A stretch of 52,534 bases of DNA from Candidatus Zhuqueibacterota bacterium (GTDB taxonomy: Bacteria; Zhuqueibacterota; Zhuqueibacteria; Thermofontimicrobiales; Sulfurfontimicrobiaceae): positions 1-52,534 of the forward strand of contig JAFGMA010000160.1 of assembly GCA_016927835.1 (NCBI GenBank), given 5' to 3'. Shown here in pieces: positions 9,994 to 18,333 of the stretch; positions within the stretch are counted from its first letter, which is position 1; every line of letters begins with the position of its first letter. The notes below the pieces were generated by a model. That model was not told the DNA's origin. It was given only the letters and a program-made list of their open reading frames with translations, and did not search any database. Both the position numbers and the translations under genes were made by a program.

Positions 9994-10827
9994 TCAAGCA
10001 CGGCAGCCGGCAAAGTTATCCTCGAAAAACCGCTGGTCGATTTCACAAGGCTGCCGGGCGAAAATTACACGGCGTGCGATATCTGGTGCAATCGGCAAAC
10101 CGGTGACATCCATCTGCTGGGCAATGGCAAACACGCGGACGTGACCTACTATTTCAAACCAAAAGAGGCGCCATTTCCCGATGCACCTGAATACATCACC
10201 AATCCGGGCACGTTGTATCGCGGCACGCGCTTCATCGTTTCGGGCGATGGCAAGCTGTACCTGATCATGTCAACGCCGACCGGGTTGAAATTCAAATGGC
10301 TCGATAAATCGGCATTGACAGGAAAAATCCCATTCGATTCGCTGGCAACGATCGATATCCATAGCCATCCCGGATTCAATTTTATTTTCGCCATTTTACC
10401 GGAGTGCAGGGAATTTCAAACAGCGGCTATCGGCGGCTTCCATTTTGCGTACCCGGGAAATGATTATGATTTTTCGCATATTATCAAACATAGTCATATT
10501 CTGGAAAATGATCTGTCGAGCATTAATCCTCAACTGAAGCGCGCTATTCCGGAGCACTTTCACTAGAGTCCCGTTCATTCGAATCCGTTCACTTTGCACA
10601 CGAAAATAACATTTAATATTATGGAATCCGGGCATATTCGACTTTCAATCTATAATTTAATCGGGCAGCGCGTTATCGATCAGGCGAATCATCATCTCGA
10701 TTCGGGTAAACAGGTACAATGGGACGGCACGGATGAATGGCAGCGCCGGATGCCTTCCGGGATGTAACTGTTGGAACCGTCAGCGGGGAATCAGCGTAAA
10801 CTGCGTAAGGTGATGCTGCACAGGTAA
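9994..10827 (+). pseudogene. Remnant of a secreted protein with a FlgD-like C-terminal tail, two nonsense codons
   Basis: One frame (starting after a TAG at 9991) encodes about 190 residues of unrecognised protein (GKVILEKPLVDFTRLPGEN ... LKRAIPEHFH), a TAG at 10564-10566, and then in the same frame an HSNPFTLHTKITFN stretch, IRLSIYNLIGQRV, VQWDGTDEWQRRMPSGM, a TAA at 10765-10767 and LLEPSAGNQRKLRKVMLHR up to a final TAA at 10825. This second part is a typical FlgD-like/Por-type tail; its consensus has a Tyr codon exactly where TAA 10765 stands (PSGxYLL), so a TAT-to-TAA change explains it. The N-terminus and any start codon are missing. Decay here is by point nonsense mutations, not by indels. 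Confidence 0.7.
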
Positions 10828-10952
10828 TCTTGGAGTACTGGAATTCGCGTTTTACAATCGATTCGATTATATTGAGAATATTGCGTTCGCTTTGCACAAT
10901 CAAATTACCCTTTTACAAAACGCATTTAACATTTTTTGGCGAGGGAGCAATT

Positions 10953-13067
10953 ATGTCATTCACACGAAAATCAAACACCAGGTCAGGAAAAAGGGGAATA
11001 TTTCTATTTGTCACGGGATTGGTTTTATTAATGATTGCCTGTGGAACACCTACAAAGGAAGGAACAGCCGTGATCATCGGAAAAGAGGAAATTAAAAAAG
11101 CTAGCGAGAAACTTATCGAATTGCACGGTGAGGGACAAAAAAGACGCATCGAAACCGGCGTTCGCCAGGTCGCACAATTCTGGCAGGCACGCGATGGCAG
11201 TGCGGCGGATTTCGCCCGATTCTGCACCAAGCATTTCATCGCGGATGCAGATGAACTCCGGAAAACGAGTGACCGCTTTGAAAATGCATTGGAGCAAATT
11301 TACGGTCATTACGCTGAACTTCGCCGTGAGCTATTGTGGCATATTCACATCGATACCGGTCCGGTAATGCCAGTCGATTATTTATTCGCCGAATTTTCAC
11401 CCGACGCACACGCGAATGAAGATTTTTTCCAAACAAAAGTCGCATTTGTGGCATTGCTCAATTTTCCAATGGTTTCGCTGGAAGAACGGCTCAAGATGGG
11501 TCCCAAATGGACGCGCGAACAATGGGCGCAAGCGAGATTGGTTGAGAACTTTTCAACGCGTGTCCCCTCGGAAGTCGAACAAAAACTCACCCAGGCGTAT
11601 CTGACAGCGGATGACTATATCAGCAATTACAACATTTACATGCATCATGTCCTCACCGAAGATGGAAAGCGCCTCTTTCCAAAAGGCTTGAAGCTGATCA
11701 CGCATTGGGGCTTGCGCGATGAATTGAAAGCCCGTTACGCGGATCCGGCGGGACTTCCGAAGCAGGAGATGATTTATCAAATTATGCTCAAAATTATCCA
11801 GCAGGAAATTCCGCAGGCGGTAATAAATAATTCAGCGGTGGACTGGACGCTTTCCACCAACTCTGTCGCCCCATCGCCCGAATCCGAGAATGAATCACCG
11901 GAAAAAGCAAACACCGAAACCGTGATGAATACTCCGGAACCGGATGCGCGCTACCAGCATCTGCTGAATGTTTTCCGCGCCGAACGCTTGAGCGATCCGT
12001 ATCATCCTGACATGCCGACAAAAATGGCGCGACGATTCCAACGTGACCGTGAAATACCTGAGGCAGAGGTGAAAGCGCTATTCGATGAATTGATGACATC
12101 GCCGGCAATCGCAAAAACAGCGCAGTTGATTTCGAAGCGCCTGGGACGTCCCCTGAAACCGTTCGATATCTGGTACACCGGATTCAAGGCGCGCGGAAGC
12201 TATCAAGAGGAAGAACTGGACAAAATCGTCGCCAGGAAATATCCTACGGTGTCAGCGTTCCAGGATGATCTACCCTTCATTTTGCGGAACCTGGGATTTT
12301 CACCTGAAAAAGCGAATTTTCTGGCATCTAAAATTGAAGTCGATCCGTCACGCGGAGCAGGTCATGCCATGGAGGGCGGGCGCAGAGTCGATAATGCGCA
12401 TCTGCGAACCCGCATTCCGGCAGCAGGAATGAATTACAAAGGCTACAATATCGCGATCCACGAATTCGGTCATAATGTGGAGCAGGTATTTTCGCTGAAT
12501 GAAATCGACCATACGTTGCTGCGCGGCGTTCCCAATACTGCCTTCACCGAAGGATTCGCTTTCATTTTTCAAGCTCGCGATCTGGAATTGCTGGGCTTGC
12601 CGACGCAAAATCCACAACTGGCTCATCTGAATGCGCTCTCAAATCTCTGGGCAACGTATGAAATTGCCGGTGTTTCACTGGTGGATATGGCGGTCTGGCA
12701 CTGGATGTATGAGCATCCGGATGCCACGGCTGGCGAATTGAAAACTGCGGTGATTCAAATTGCAAAGGATGTCTGGAATAAGTACTTCGCCCCAGTCTTC
12801 GGCGAAAAGGATGTGATTTTGCTGGCAGTGTATTCCCATATAATCGACGCCGGATTGTACTTGCCGGATTATCCGCTGGGACATATTATCGCGTTTCAGA
12901 TTGAAGAATATATGAAAGATAGAAATCTGGCAACCGAAATGGAGCGCATGTGCAAATTGGGGGCAATCACACCCGATGAATGGATGCACCAGGCGGTGGG
13001 GCAGCCGATCTCGGTGAAGCCGATGCTGACGGCTGCGGAAGAGGCATTGAAAGTACTGGGTAACTAA
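10953..13067 (+). CDS. Lipoprotein zinc metallopeptidase, gluzincin (M3-like)
   Basis: 704 residues. The start ATG 10953 follows GAGGGAG with good spacing; the frame is open upstream to 10830 but those codons are not needed. The N-terminus is a lipoprotein signal: basic SFTRKSNTRSGKRG, a hydrophobic run and the lipobox LMIAC, so the mature protein is lipid-anchored and periplasmic or surface-exposed. The zinc site is HEFGH at residues 503-507, with a downstream Glu in AFTEGFAF at 533 as likely third ligand; this geometry and the helical character fit the oligopeptidase M3-type gluzincin fold. A Pro/Ser/Glu linker near residues 305-330 separates an N-terminal helical domain from the catalytic half. 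It stands alone on the plus strand, with a strong hairpin terminator about 130 bases downstream. Cleaved substrate unknown. Confidence 0.82.
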   Translation: MSFTRKSNTRSGKRGIFLFVTGLVLLMIACGTPTKEGTAVIIGKEEIKKASEKLIELHGEGQKRRIETGVRQVAQFWQARDGSAADFARFCTKHFIADADELRKTSDRFENALEQIYGHYAELRRELLWHIHIDTGPVMPVDYLFAEFSPDAHANEDFFQTKVAFVALLNFPMVSLEERLKMGPKWTREQWAQARLVENFSTRVPSEVEQKLTQAYLTADDYISNYNIYMHHVLTEDGKRLFPKGLKLITHWGLRDELKARYADPAGLPKQEMIYQIMLKIIQQEIPQAVINNSAVDWTLSTNSVAPSPESENESPEKANTETVMNTPEPDARYQHLLNVFRAERLSDPYHPDMPTKMARRFQRDREIPEAEVKALFDELMTSPAIAKTAQLISKRLGRPLKPFDIWYTGFKARGSYQEEELDKIVARKYPTVSAFQDDLPFILRNLGFSPEKANFLASKIEVDPSRGAGHAMEGGRRVDNAHLRTRIPAAGMNYKGYNIAIHEFGHNVEQVFSLNEIDHTLLRGVPNTAFTEGFAFIFQARDLELLGLPTQNPQLAHLNALSNLWATYEIAGVSLVDMAVWHWMYEHPDATAGELKTAVIQIAKDVWNKYFAPVFGEKDVILLAVYSHIIDAGLYLPDYPLGHIIAFQIEEYMKDRNLATEMERMCKLGAITPDEWMHQAVGQPISVKPMLTAAEEALKVLGN

Positions 13068-13163
13068 TTGAATAGGCTCTATGTTGCCAATTGATTCAGA
13101 TTTGCCAAAAATAAGTCTATTCTATTTTAGAGCAAACAGGTTGCCGTCTGTTACAACAAATCA

Positions 13164-13943
13164 TTATGAGGTGAAATTCATACTCGTTTGAACTAACATA
13201 CGCCGTATATCTTCGATACGGCGTATGTTTTTTTCAAGCATTTGGTCCAGGAACTCAGCGCATTTTTGCTGCTCTTCAACCGACACAACCTTGCTGCTTT
13301 GTACTGGTTGCCCCGCAGACTTTCCGTCCCGATCAGCCTGCCAGATCAATTGATCCTGCTTGCCGTCGCTTTCATACACCTCATGGATGAATCGTTGCGG
13401 CTCCCATCCGCTGCCCGGTTTCAGCCTCAGGAAAATTTTGAGCGTCACCGCAGCCAGATGTTCGGGATCGACGCGATTTTCTTCGCATAGCTGATCGCGT
13501 ACTTCCTGCATGGTATCAGCGTGCAAATTCGAGGCGATGACATGCCCATCACCTGCCAGCTTGAAAAATTTCCGAGCCTGCTCTCCCCAGACATAAGCAT
13601 AATACGGACCGCTTCCGACTTCATGCGCGATAAAACAAGTTGTGCCGGATTGAGCAGCAAGCCCGGAATCCAAAACTTTGGGGCTATCAACAGCACGAAT
13701 CTCTGTGTGATTGGGCAGAAAATTCAGCAAGGCGCACATCACTGTTGTTTTGCCGGCGCCGCCGGATCGGGCACCAACGAGCAAAGAAGCGCCGGATCGC
13801 ATGCAGGCGGTCAGATATGCCGCCAGTGCTACATCCATTGTTCCGGCATCGATCAGGTCAATCACCGATAACATGCGACCACCACGCTGATTGCAGTCAT
13901 TAATTGCAGCGATGTGTGAATGGATGGCTGATTCAATCATCAA
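13164..13943 (-). CDS. Small P-loop ATPase, CpaF/VirB11-like
   Basis: 259 residues. A Walker A motif GARSGGAGKTT is near residues 57-67, and IASNLHADTMQEVRDQL (about 139-155) resembles the His box (LHANxxxEAxxxL) of secretion ATPases such as CpaF, VirB11 and PilT. The N-terminal domain typical of those hexameric ATPases is missing, so this is a core-only relative. The C-terminal 60 residues are charged and contain IRRIEDIRRM, encoded over a perfect palindrome that doubles as a terminator on the other strand. The kinase-like gene at 14015 lies 71 bases upstream on the same strand, so the two are probably one operon. No pilus or secretion genes are nearby; a role in secretion is doubtful. Confidence 0.6.
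   Translation of the reverse strand: MMIESAIHSHIAAINDCNQRGGRMLSVIDLIDAGTMDVALAAYLTACMRSGASLLVGARSGGAGKTTVMCALLNFLPNHTEIRAVDSPKVLDSGLAAQSGTTCFIAHEVGSGPYYAYVWGEQARKFFKLAGDGHVIASNLHADTMQEVRDQLCEENRVDPEHLAAVTLKIFLRLKPGSGWEPQRFIHEVYESDGKQDQLIWQADRDGKSAGQPVQSSKVVSVEEQQKCAEFLDQMLEKNIRRIEDIRRMLVQTSMNFTS
13197..13234 (+). terminator. Rho-independent terminator, embedded in a convergent gene
   Basis: A perfect 12-base stem CATACGCCGTAT (13197-13208) and ATACGGCGTATG (13216-13227) with a seven-base loop is followed by seven T (13228-13234) on the plus strand. It is correctly placed to end the plus-strand metallopeptidase transcript (stop 13067), although it lies inside the last codons of the leftward ATPase gene. 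Confidence 0.8.
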
Positions 13944-14014
13944 TTATTCGTTTCATGTTTTGCATTTTGTGGTTTATCCGAACTTCGAATTCAGTTCAAT
14001 CGGAAATGATGAAT

Positions 14015-15004
14015 TTAAAATATGGGCTGTCCGCTGCGGGCGAAATTCTTCATCGATTCGACGCATTGCAGCGCATAGTTCAACGCACCAGCCATATCAT
14101 TGTGACGGTCGGATACGCGGATGACAATATATTTCTGATGTTCGTAAAGCAAATAAAACCATCTTCTGATCGCCCATTCCCGTGTACGTTCCGGCTGCGT
14201 ACCATATCCATCCCAGAATGCCGGTTTGGTGATTCCGCAGTATTCTGCCACGGCGAACTCGTTTTCAGCATCACCAAAGCAGGCGCGATCGAAATCGAAA
14301 ACGCAGCTCACGTGCCCATCGTCATCCACCAGCACATTTTCCACCCACAAATCCATGTGGCAAAGCACAGACGGACAATTGGTGTCGAATGCGTTTTGAT
14401 ACTGCTGAAACAGATCGAGTCCCAGTTTTCGCTGGTCTTCCGAATACACACCGCAATTCACGCAATCATTCAGCATGTTTGCCCACATAATTTCGAACGC
14501 AGCATCCCAGCGAATTTGCGGCTCCATAGGATGGTGCGCACCGATGTAGCCGTAACGCTTCGCCTTGATCCGGTGCAGTTGGGCGATAGCCTGTCCCCAT
14601 TCGAATAACACCCGATGCATTTGTCCGGGCGTCAGCCTTTGCCGCATTTCTGCCAGCGAGCGTCCCGGCATGCGATTCATGATCAGGTAATCGCGATCGA
14701 TTTGCGTTCTCGAAAAATCATAGCTCAAGATGGTTGGTATGGGCATGGTCGTATTGCGCCGGATCAAGCGATGCAGGGCGGGTTCCTGGCGCATCATTCG
14801 TTTCTCGTAAAACAGGAGCAGCAAATCATCGGGGGGAGCGATCCGAATCACCAGATCATCCATCCCGCGGGGCGTATCCACGAAGTAGGTTGTACTGAAT
14901 CTCCCGGTTCCTGCAGGGCGCAGTTGCAGCGCGATATTTCCAATTTTCATGCGATATCGAACCAGTGCTTCGGCTTTTTCCGGGGGAACGCTGTAGCGCT
15001 TCAT
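14015..15004 (-). CDS. Aminoglycoside-phosphotransferase-like kinase (APH/choline kinase fold)
   Basis: 329 residues from ATG 15004, chosen because CCGGAGATTGT precedes it; a GTG start at 15061 is possible but has no ribosome binding site. The catalytic loop is CHMDLWVENVLVD (H-x-D-x4-N) and the metal-binding Asp is in VFDFDRACFGD, as in APH-fold small-molecule kinases. YLIMNRMPGRSLAEM matches the hinge region of the family. These enzymes phosphorylate hydroxyls of antibiotics, choline, homoserine or sugars; the substrate here cannot be told, and the sequence is not close to a named resistance gene that I recognise. It is the likely first gene of a pair with the P-loop ATPase downstream. Confidence 0.85.
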   Translation of the reverse strand: MKRYSVPPEKAEALVRYRMKIGNIALQLRPAGTGRFSTTYFVDTPRGMDDLVIRIAPPDDLLLLFYEKRMMRQEPALHRLIRRNTTMPIPTILSYDFSRTQIDRDYLIMNRMPGRSLAEMRQRLTPGQMHRVLFEWGQAIAQLHRIKAKRYGYIGAHHPMEPQIRWDAAFEIMWANMLNDCVNCGVYSEDQRKLGLDLFQQYQNAFDTNCPSVLCHMDLWVENVLVDDDGHVSCVFDFDRACFGDAENEFAVAEYCGITKPAFWDGYGTQPERTREWAIRRWFYLLYEHQKYIVIRVSDRHNDMAGALNYALQCVESMKNFARSGQPIF

Positions 15005-15124
15005 ACAATCTCCGGTATCTGAGCTTTTGCTCTTTAGCAGTGAAAAAAAACTAAAGCCCACTAACGGCTATCAGCCTTTCACGAAATGCGGCGTCATTGA
15101 ACCAACAGCAAAATCGAATCGCGA

Positions 15125-16033
15125 TTATTTCCCCGGCGCGGGCATCTGGGAATAATCGAGTTCCGAACCGAGTACACTGTGCGGGATCAAGTAAATAATA
15201 AACAGAAGAATCGAGGCGGCAAGCACCCATCGGTGTGCCGGCTTGTCCCTCCTTCCGGCGTAAACCGCGATGATCCAGCCAATCATCGCAATCAGCGTTT
15301 TATTATCCGTCAAATCATAGCCGAATGGAAAACCGGTCCAGAATTCTCCGAAGGCGAATTCTTGCATAACAGGTCCCAGAATCATTCCGCCGATAAATAA
15401 CAGGGCAGTCGCCCACAAGGCAAAGAGCCGCGGATTCCGGTTTTTACGCAAAGCTTCCATGCCGGCGCGATTCGACACCAGCATTGCCAGAAACATAAGC
15501 AGGATATGCGGATACAAGATGAAATTCGGAACTGCACCTTTGAAACGAATGATAACCGGCTCATCACCGGGCAAGGTTGCGGTTTGGTTTTGAGTCTTCA
15601 GAATGACCTTATACATAATTTTTCCCGCTGGGTCCTGATGCGGCAGATCGGCAACCAATGCCGAATCCACCCGTCGCATTGGGAGTGTTGTCCATAAACT
15701 ATCCATTTTCAACGACATCCGGGATGAGCTGTCTGAAAACATGGATTTGACGCTCGAAAGAAATTGCTTCTTCCGGGGGTAATATAATTTGTAGACCAGC
15801 TCACCGGTCACTGAAGTATCCGGGATTTCAAGCTTCACCTGGTGATCTTCAAGCCCCCCATGGGTTCGATGCAATTTATATTTGTATATTTTCTGATTAA
15901 GTTCAATTTTACCCCTGATCGGGTATGTTGGTCCGGTCAAACGCTGGTAAATAGCGGATGAAACAGTAATTACAAAAGCGATAAACCACAGCAAAATTTC
16001 GAATGCAACGCGGCGTGGTTGTTTTTCTTCCAT
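15125..16033 (-). CDS. Polytopic membrane protein of unknown function
   Basis: 302 residues. One membrane helix near the N-terminus (about 10-30), an extracytoplasmic beta-rich domain of roughly 140 residues (IRGKIELNQKIYKYKLHRTH through VIIRFKGAVP), then about four membrane helices starting at PNFILYPHILLMFLAMLV and ending near residue 290. ATG 16033 is preceded by AGGAATTGAATCG. I do not recognise a named family, although similar one-plus-four membrane proteins occur in Bacteroidota-like genomes. The spacing to the neighbours (about 120 bases on each side) suggests its own unit or a loose operon with the genes on the same strand. Confidence 0.7.
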   Translation of the reverse strand: MEEKQPRRVAFEILLWFIAFVITVSSAIYQRLTGPTYPIRGKIELNQKIYKYKLHRTHGGLEDHQVKLEIPDTSVTGELVYKLYYPRKKQFLSSVKSMFSDSSSRMSLKMDSLWTTLPMRRVDSALVADLPHQDPAGKIMYKVILKTQNQTATLPGDEPVIIRFKGAVPNFILYPHILLMFLAMLVSNRAGMEALRKNRNPRLFALWATALLFIGGMILGPVMQEFAFGEFWTGFPFGYDLTDNKTLIAMIGWIIAVYAGRRDKPAHRWVLAASILLFIIYLIPHSVLGSELDYSQMPAPGK

Positions 16034-16171
16034 CGATTCAATTCCTGTATTTTTATTTATTCTGGTGAAGTTTCAGTCTTTTCTATGAGCAACAGATTTA
16101 TGCGAGTATGGAATAAATGAAGTAAATTTCCGGACGATGCGGATGAAACGCCGAATGCTTTCATGCCGCTA

Positions 16172-16648
16172 TCAATGCATCCCAGCGACTTCGCGTTCAT
16201 GTTTCAACAGCCATTCTTTGCGCCAGAGCCCTCCGGCATAGCCGGTGAGTTTACCGTTTGCGCCGATGACACGATGGCAGGGAATAATAATTCCGATCCG
16301 ATTCCGGTTATTCGCCAATCCGACCGCCCGTGCAGCTTTTGGATTGCCGATGGTATGCGCAATTTGTCCGTAGGTTCTGATTTCCCCAAAAGGTACTTGC
16401 ATCAGCGCATTCCAGACGCTTTGCTGGAACCTGGTACCGCGGAGATTCAATGTAAGCGAAAAACTCCGCCGTCCGGATTTGAAGTAGCCATCTAATTGCT
16501 GAATGCATTCCAAAAGGTACTGCTGATCAGTCGGAGCAATTTCCGATGGCTGTTCATCGGTAAAATTAACGCCGGTGATGCCCTCATTCGATGCCTCTAA
16601 TTGTATCCATCCGATAGGCGAGTGATAAAAAGTTTGAAAAGTTTGCAT
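16172..16648 (-). CDS. ogt: Methylated-DNA--[protein]-cysteine S-methyltransferase
   Basis: 158 residues, the usual length for Ogt/MGMT proteins. The alkyl-acceptor Cys124 is in IIPCHRVIG, and the DNA-binding helix-turn-helix [17 protein letters not shown] and the asparagine hinge [10 protein letters not shown] are conserved. The enzyme removes alkyl groups from O6 of guanine in a suicidal one-step transfer. ATG 16648 follows GGAAGCATCTT. No Ada regulatory domain is fused and no AlkA gene is adjacent, so it is probably a constitutive repair protein. The 160 N-terminal-side bases up to the membrane-protein gene show nothing else. Confidence 0.96.
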   Translation of the reverse strand: MQTFQTFYHSPIGWIQLEASNEGITGVNFTDEQPSEIAPTDQQYLLECIQQLDGYFKSGRRSFSLTLNLRGTRFQQSVWNALMQVPFGEIRTYGQIAHTIGNPKAARAVGLANNRNRIGIIIPCHRVIGANGKLTGYAGGLWRKEWLLKHEREVAGMH

Positions 16649-17100
16649 AAGATGCTTCCATGAATATGAGTATATTATTCCGGGCTTTAATGTTTATGTG
16701 CTACTTTCATTCTGAAAAAGCACTTTTTAAAATCTGCTCGGAATGTAAGACATAATTTAGAAAATTAAACCAAAAATGCAATCTTTTTTTATCGCACAAA
16801 TCAATTGGTATTTTGAAACCGGCATGTCGCACTCTGTCATACCGGGCATCGTTTGCCAGGCAAAAAAGATTGAGAAAATATGCTGATGTGAATTAATGGA
16901 TCATGCCTTCCACGGCTGTCCGCGATTTCAAATCGCCGGGCATGCATTGCAAATCAATCCTGTGAAAATTCTGCTTGCGTTATGCTTCAAAAGATATTAT
17001 CTTCCTGAATATCACCACAATTTTTTCCGGAACCAGGATAATTTTCCAAACTCCATTCATCTCGGATAAAGAGTAACGTTAAACCGAAAGGAAACCGCTT
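16649..17100. other. Divergent intergenic region
   Basis: About 450 bases between the leftward ogt gene and the rightward UroD-like gene. It is AT-rich near ogt and contains small inverted repeats (TTTGCC-AGGCAAA at about 16850-16865; CGATTT-C-AAATCG near 16930), but no ORF, RNA gene or convincing regulatory site that I can name. Confidence 0.4.
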
Positions 17101-18171
17101 ATGAATTGCCGGGAACGCTATATCGCCACAACGCATTATGGTGAACGGGATCGTTTGTACCACATCGAAATGGGTCCTTATGAGGAAACACTCAAACGCT
17201 GGAAAACGGAAGGATTGCCCGAGGATTCGGATTGGGTATATTATGGCGGTTATGACCGGCTTGAAAAAGTACCGGTGCATGTTGGGCTGTGTCCCGCATT
17301 TGAGCACGAAACCCTGGAAGAGGATGACGATTATGTGATTTATCACGATGGCGACGGTGTGATTAAAAAACAATTCAAAGATGTTCCGCCTCCGGCGATG
17401 CCGCAATATCTCGAATATCCGTTGAAATCACGCGAGCAGTGGCAAGATTTCAGGCGACGCTTGAATCCCGACAGCCAGTGCCGGTTTCCGGTGCATTGGG
17501 AGAGTATTAAAAAGGAACATAAAAATCGGGATTATCCGCTGGGGATTTCCTGCGGCAGCCTGTACGGATGGCTGCGAAACTGGATGGGTGTTGAGGACAT
17601 CAGCACCACGGTTTATGACGATCCCGCATTCCTTGAAATGGCAGCCACTGAAATTGCCGATTGCATCCTCGCGGTATTGGACCGGGCTTTGGATGGTGTG
17701 GAATATGACTTTGCCGATTTTTGGGAGGATATGGCGTATAAGACCGCTTCGCTCATCAGCCCGCAGCATTATCGCAAACTCTTTTTGCCGCAATACCGGA
17801 GAATCACCGATCGTTTGCACAAAGCGGGTATCGACATTCTTATGCTCGACAGCGATGGCAATGTTGAGGAACTCATCCCCTGCTGGCTCGATATCGGCAT
17901 CAATTACATCTACCCCATGGAAGTCGCAGCGGATATGGACGTGGTTCGGTTGCGCAAAAAATTCGGCAAGGAACTGCGCATCGGCGGCGGAATGGATAAA
18001 CGCATTCTGGCTGGCGACAAAGCTTCCATTAAAAAAATGGTTGAAGAGAAAATTCCGCTCATGCTCGAAGGCGGATACGTGCCTGGCTGCGATCACGCCA
18101 TGCCGCCCGATATCCCGTGGGAGAATTATCTCTACTACCGCGAACTCTTGCTGAATATCCGTATTCAATAA
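17101..18171 (+). CDS. Uroporphyrinogen decarboxylase-like (UroD/MtaA superfamily) protein, copy 1
   Basis: 356 residues with a TIM-barrel UroD fold. Shared family blocks: an N-terminal RERYIATTHYGERDR (where UroD has RPVW-type substrate residues this family does not), CGSLYGWLRNWMGVED, EYDFADFWEDMAYK, LMLDSDGNVEELIPCW and DHAMPPDIPWENY near the C-terminus. It lacks the HxC zinc motif of corrinoid methyltransferases such as MtaA, having LDSDGN in the corresponding region. True haem-pathway UroD is therefore unlikely; it belongs to the large, mostly uncharacterised UroD-like group. ATG 17101 follows AAAGGAAACCGCTT. A second copy lies at 24801. It appears to be a single-gene unit, with the CHAT gene 160 bases downstream on the same strand. 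Confidence 0.8.
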   Translation: MNCRERYIATTHYGERDRLYHIEMGPYEETLKRWKTEGLPEDSDWVYYGGYDRLEKVPVHVGLCPAFEHETLEEDDDYVIYHDGDGVIKKQFKDVPPPAMPQYLEYPLKSREQWQDFRRRLNPDSQCRFPVHWESIKKEHKNRDYPLGISCGSLYGWLRNWMGVEDISTTVYDDPAFLEMAATEIADCILAVLDRALDGVEYDFADFWEDMAYKTASLISPQHYRKLFLPQYRRITDRLHKAGIDILMLDSDGNVEELIPCWLDIGINYIYPMEVAADMDVVRLRKKFGKELRIGGGMDKRILAGDKASIKKMVEEKIPLMLEGGYVPGCDHAMPPDIPWENYLYYRELLLNIRIQ

Positions 18172-18333
18172 AACGAATGGATCAATTACGGGACGTTCAT
18201 ATTATATTTCATAAATCAAGCGCTTCTACATCATTTTTCCTTCTCAAGCTTAAAAAATAATAGACGTATATTTTGAAACCTTTGTCGGTATTTATTCGCA
18301 TGCCCATCAAACCCTTCGAAGGAGGGAACATCC

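Noticed and set aside
9825-10106. A 93-codon plus-strand ORF with TTG start.
   Set aside because: No ribosome binding site, no recognisable protein, and its 3' third overlaps the coding frame of the decayed secreted protein in another frame.
14015-15061. GTG start of the kinase gene at 15061.
   Set aside because: The ATG at 15004 has a good ribosome binding site and starts at the usual position of the APH fold; the extra 19 residues are not supported.
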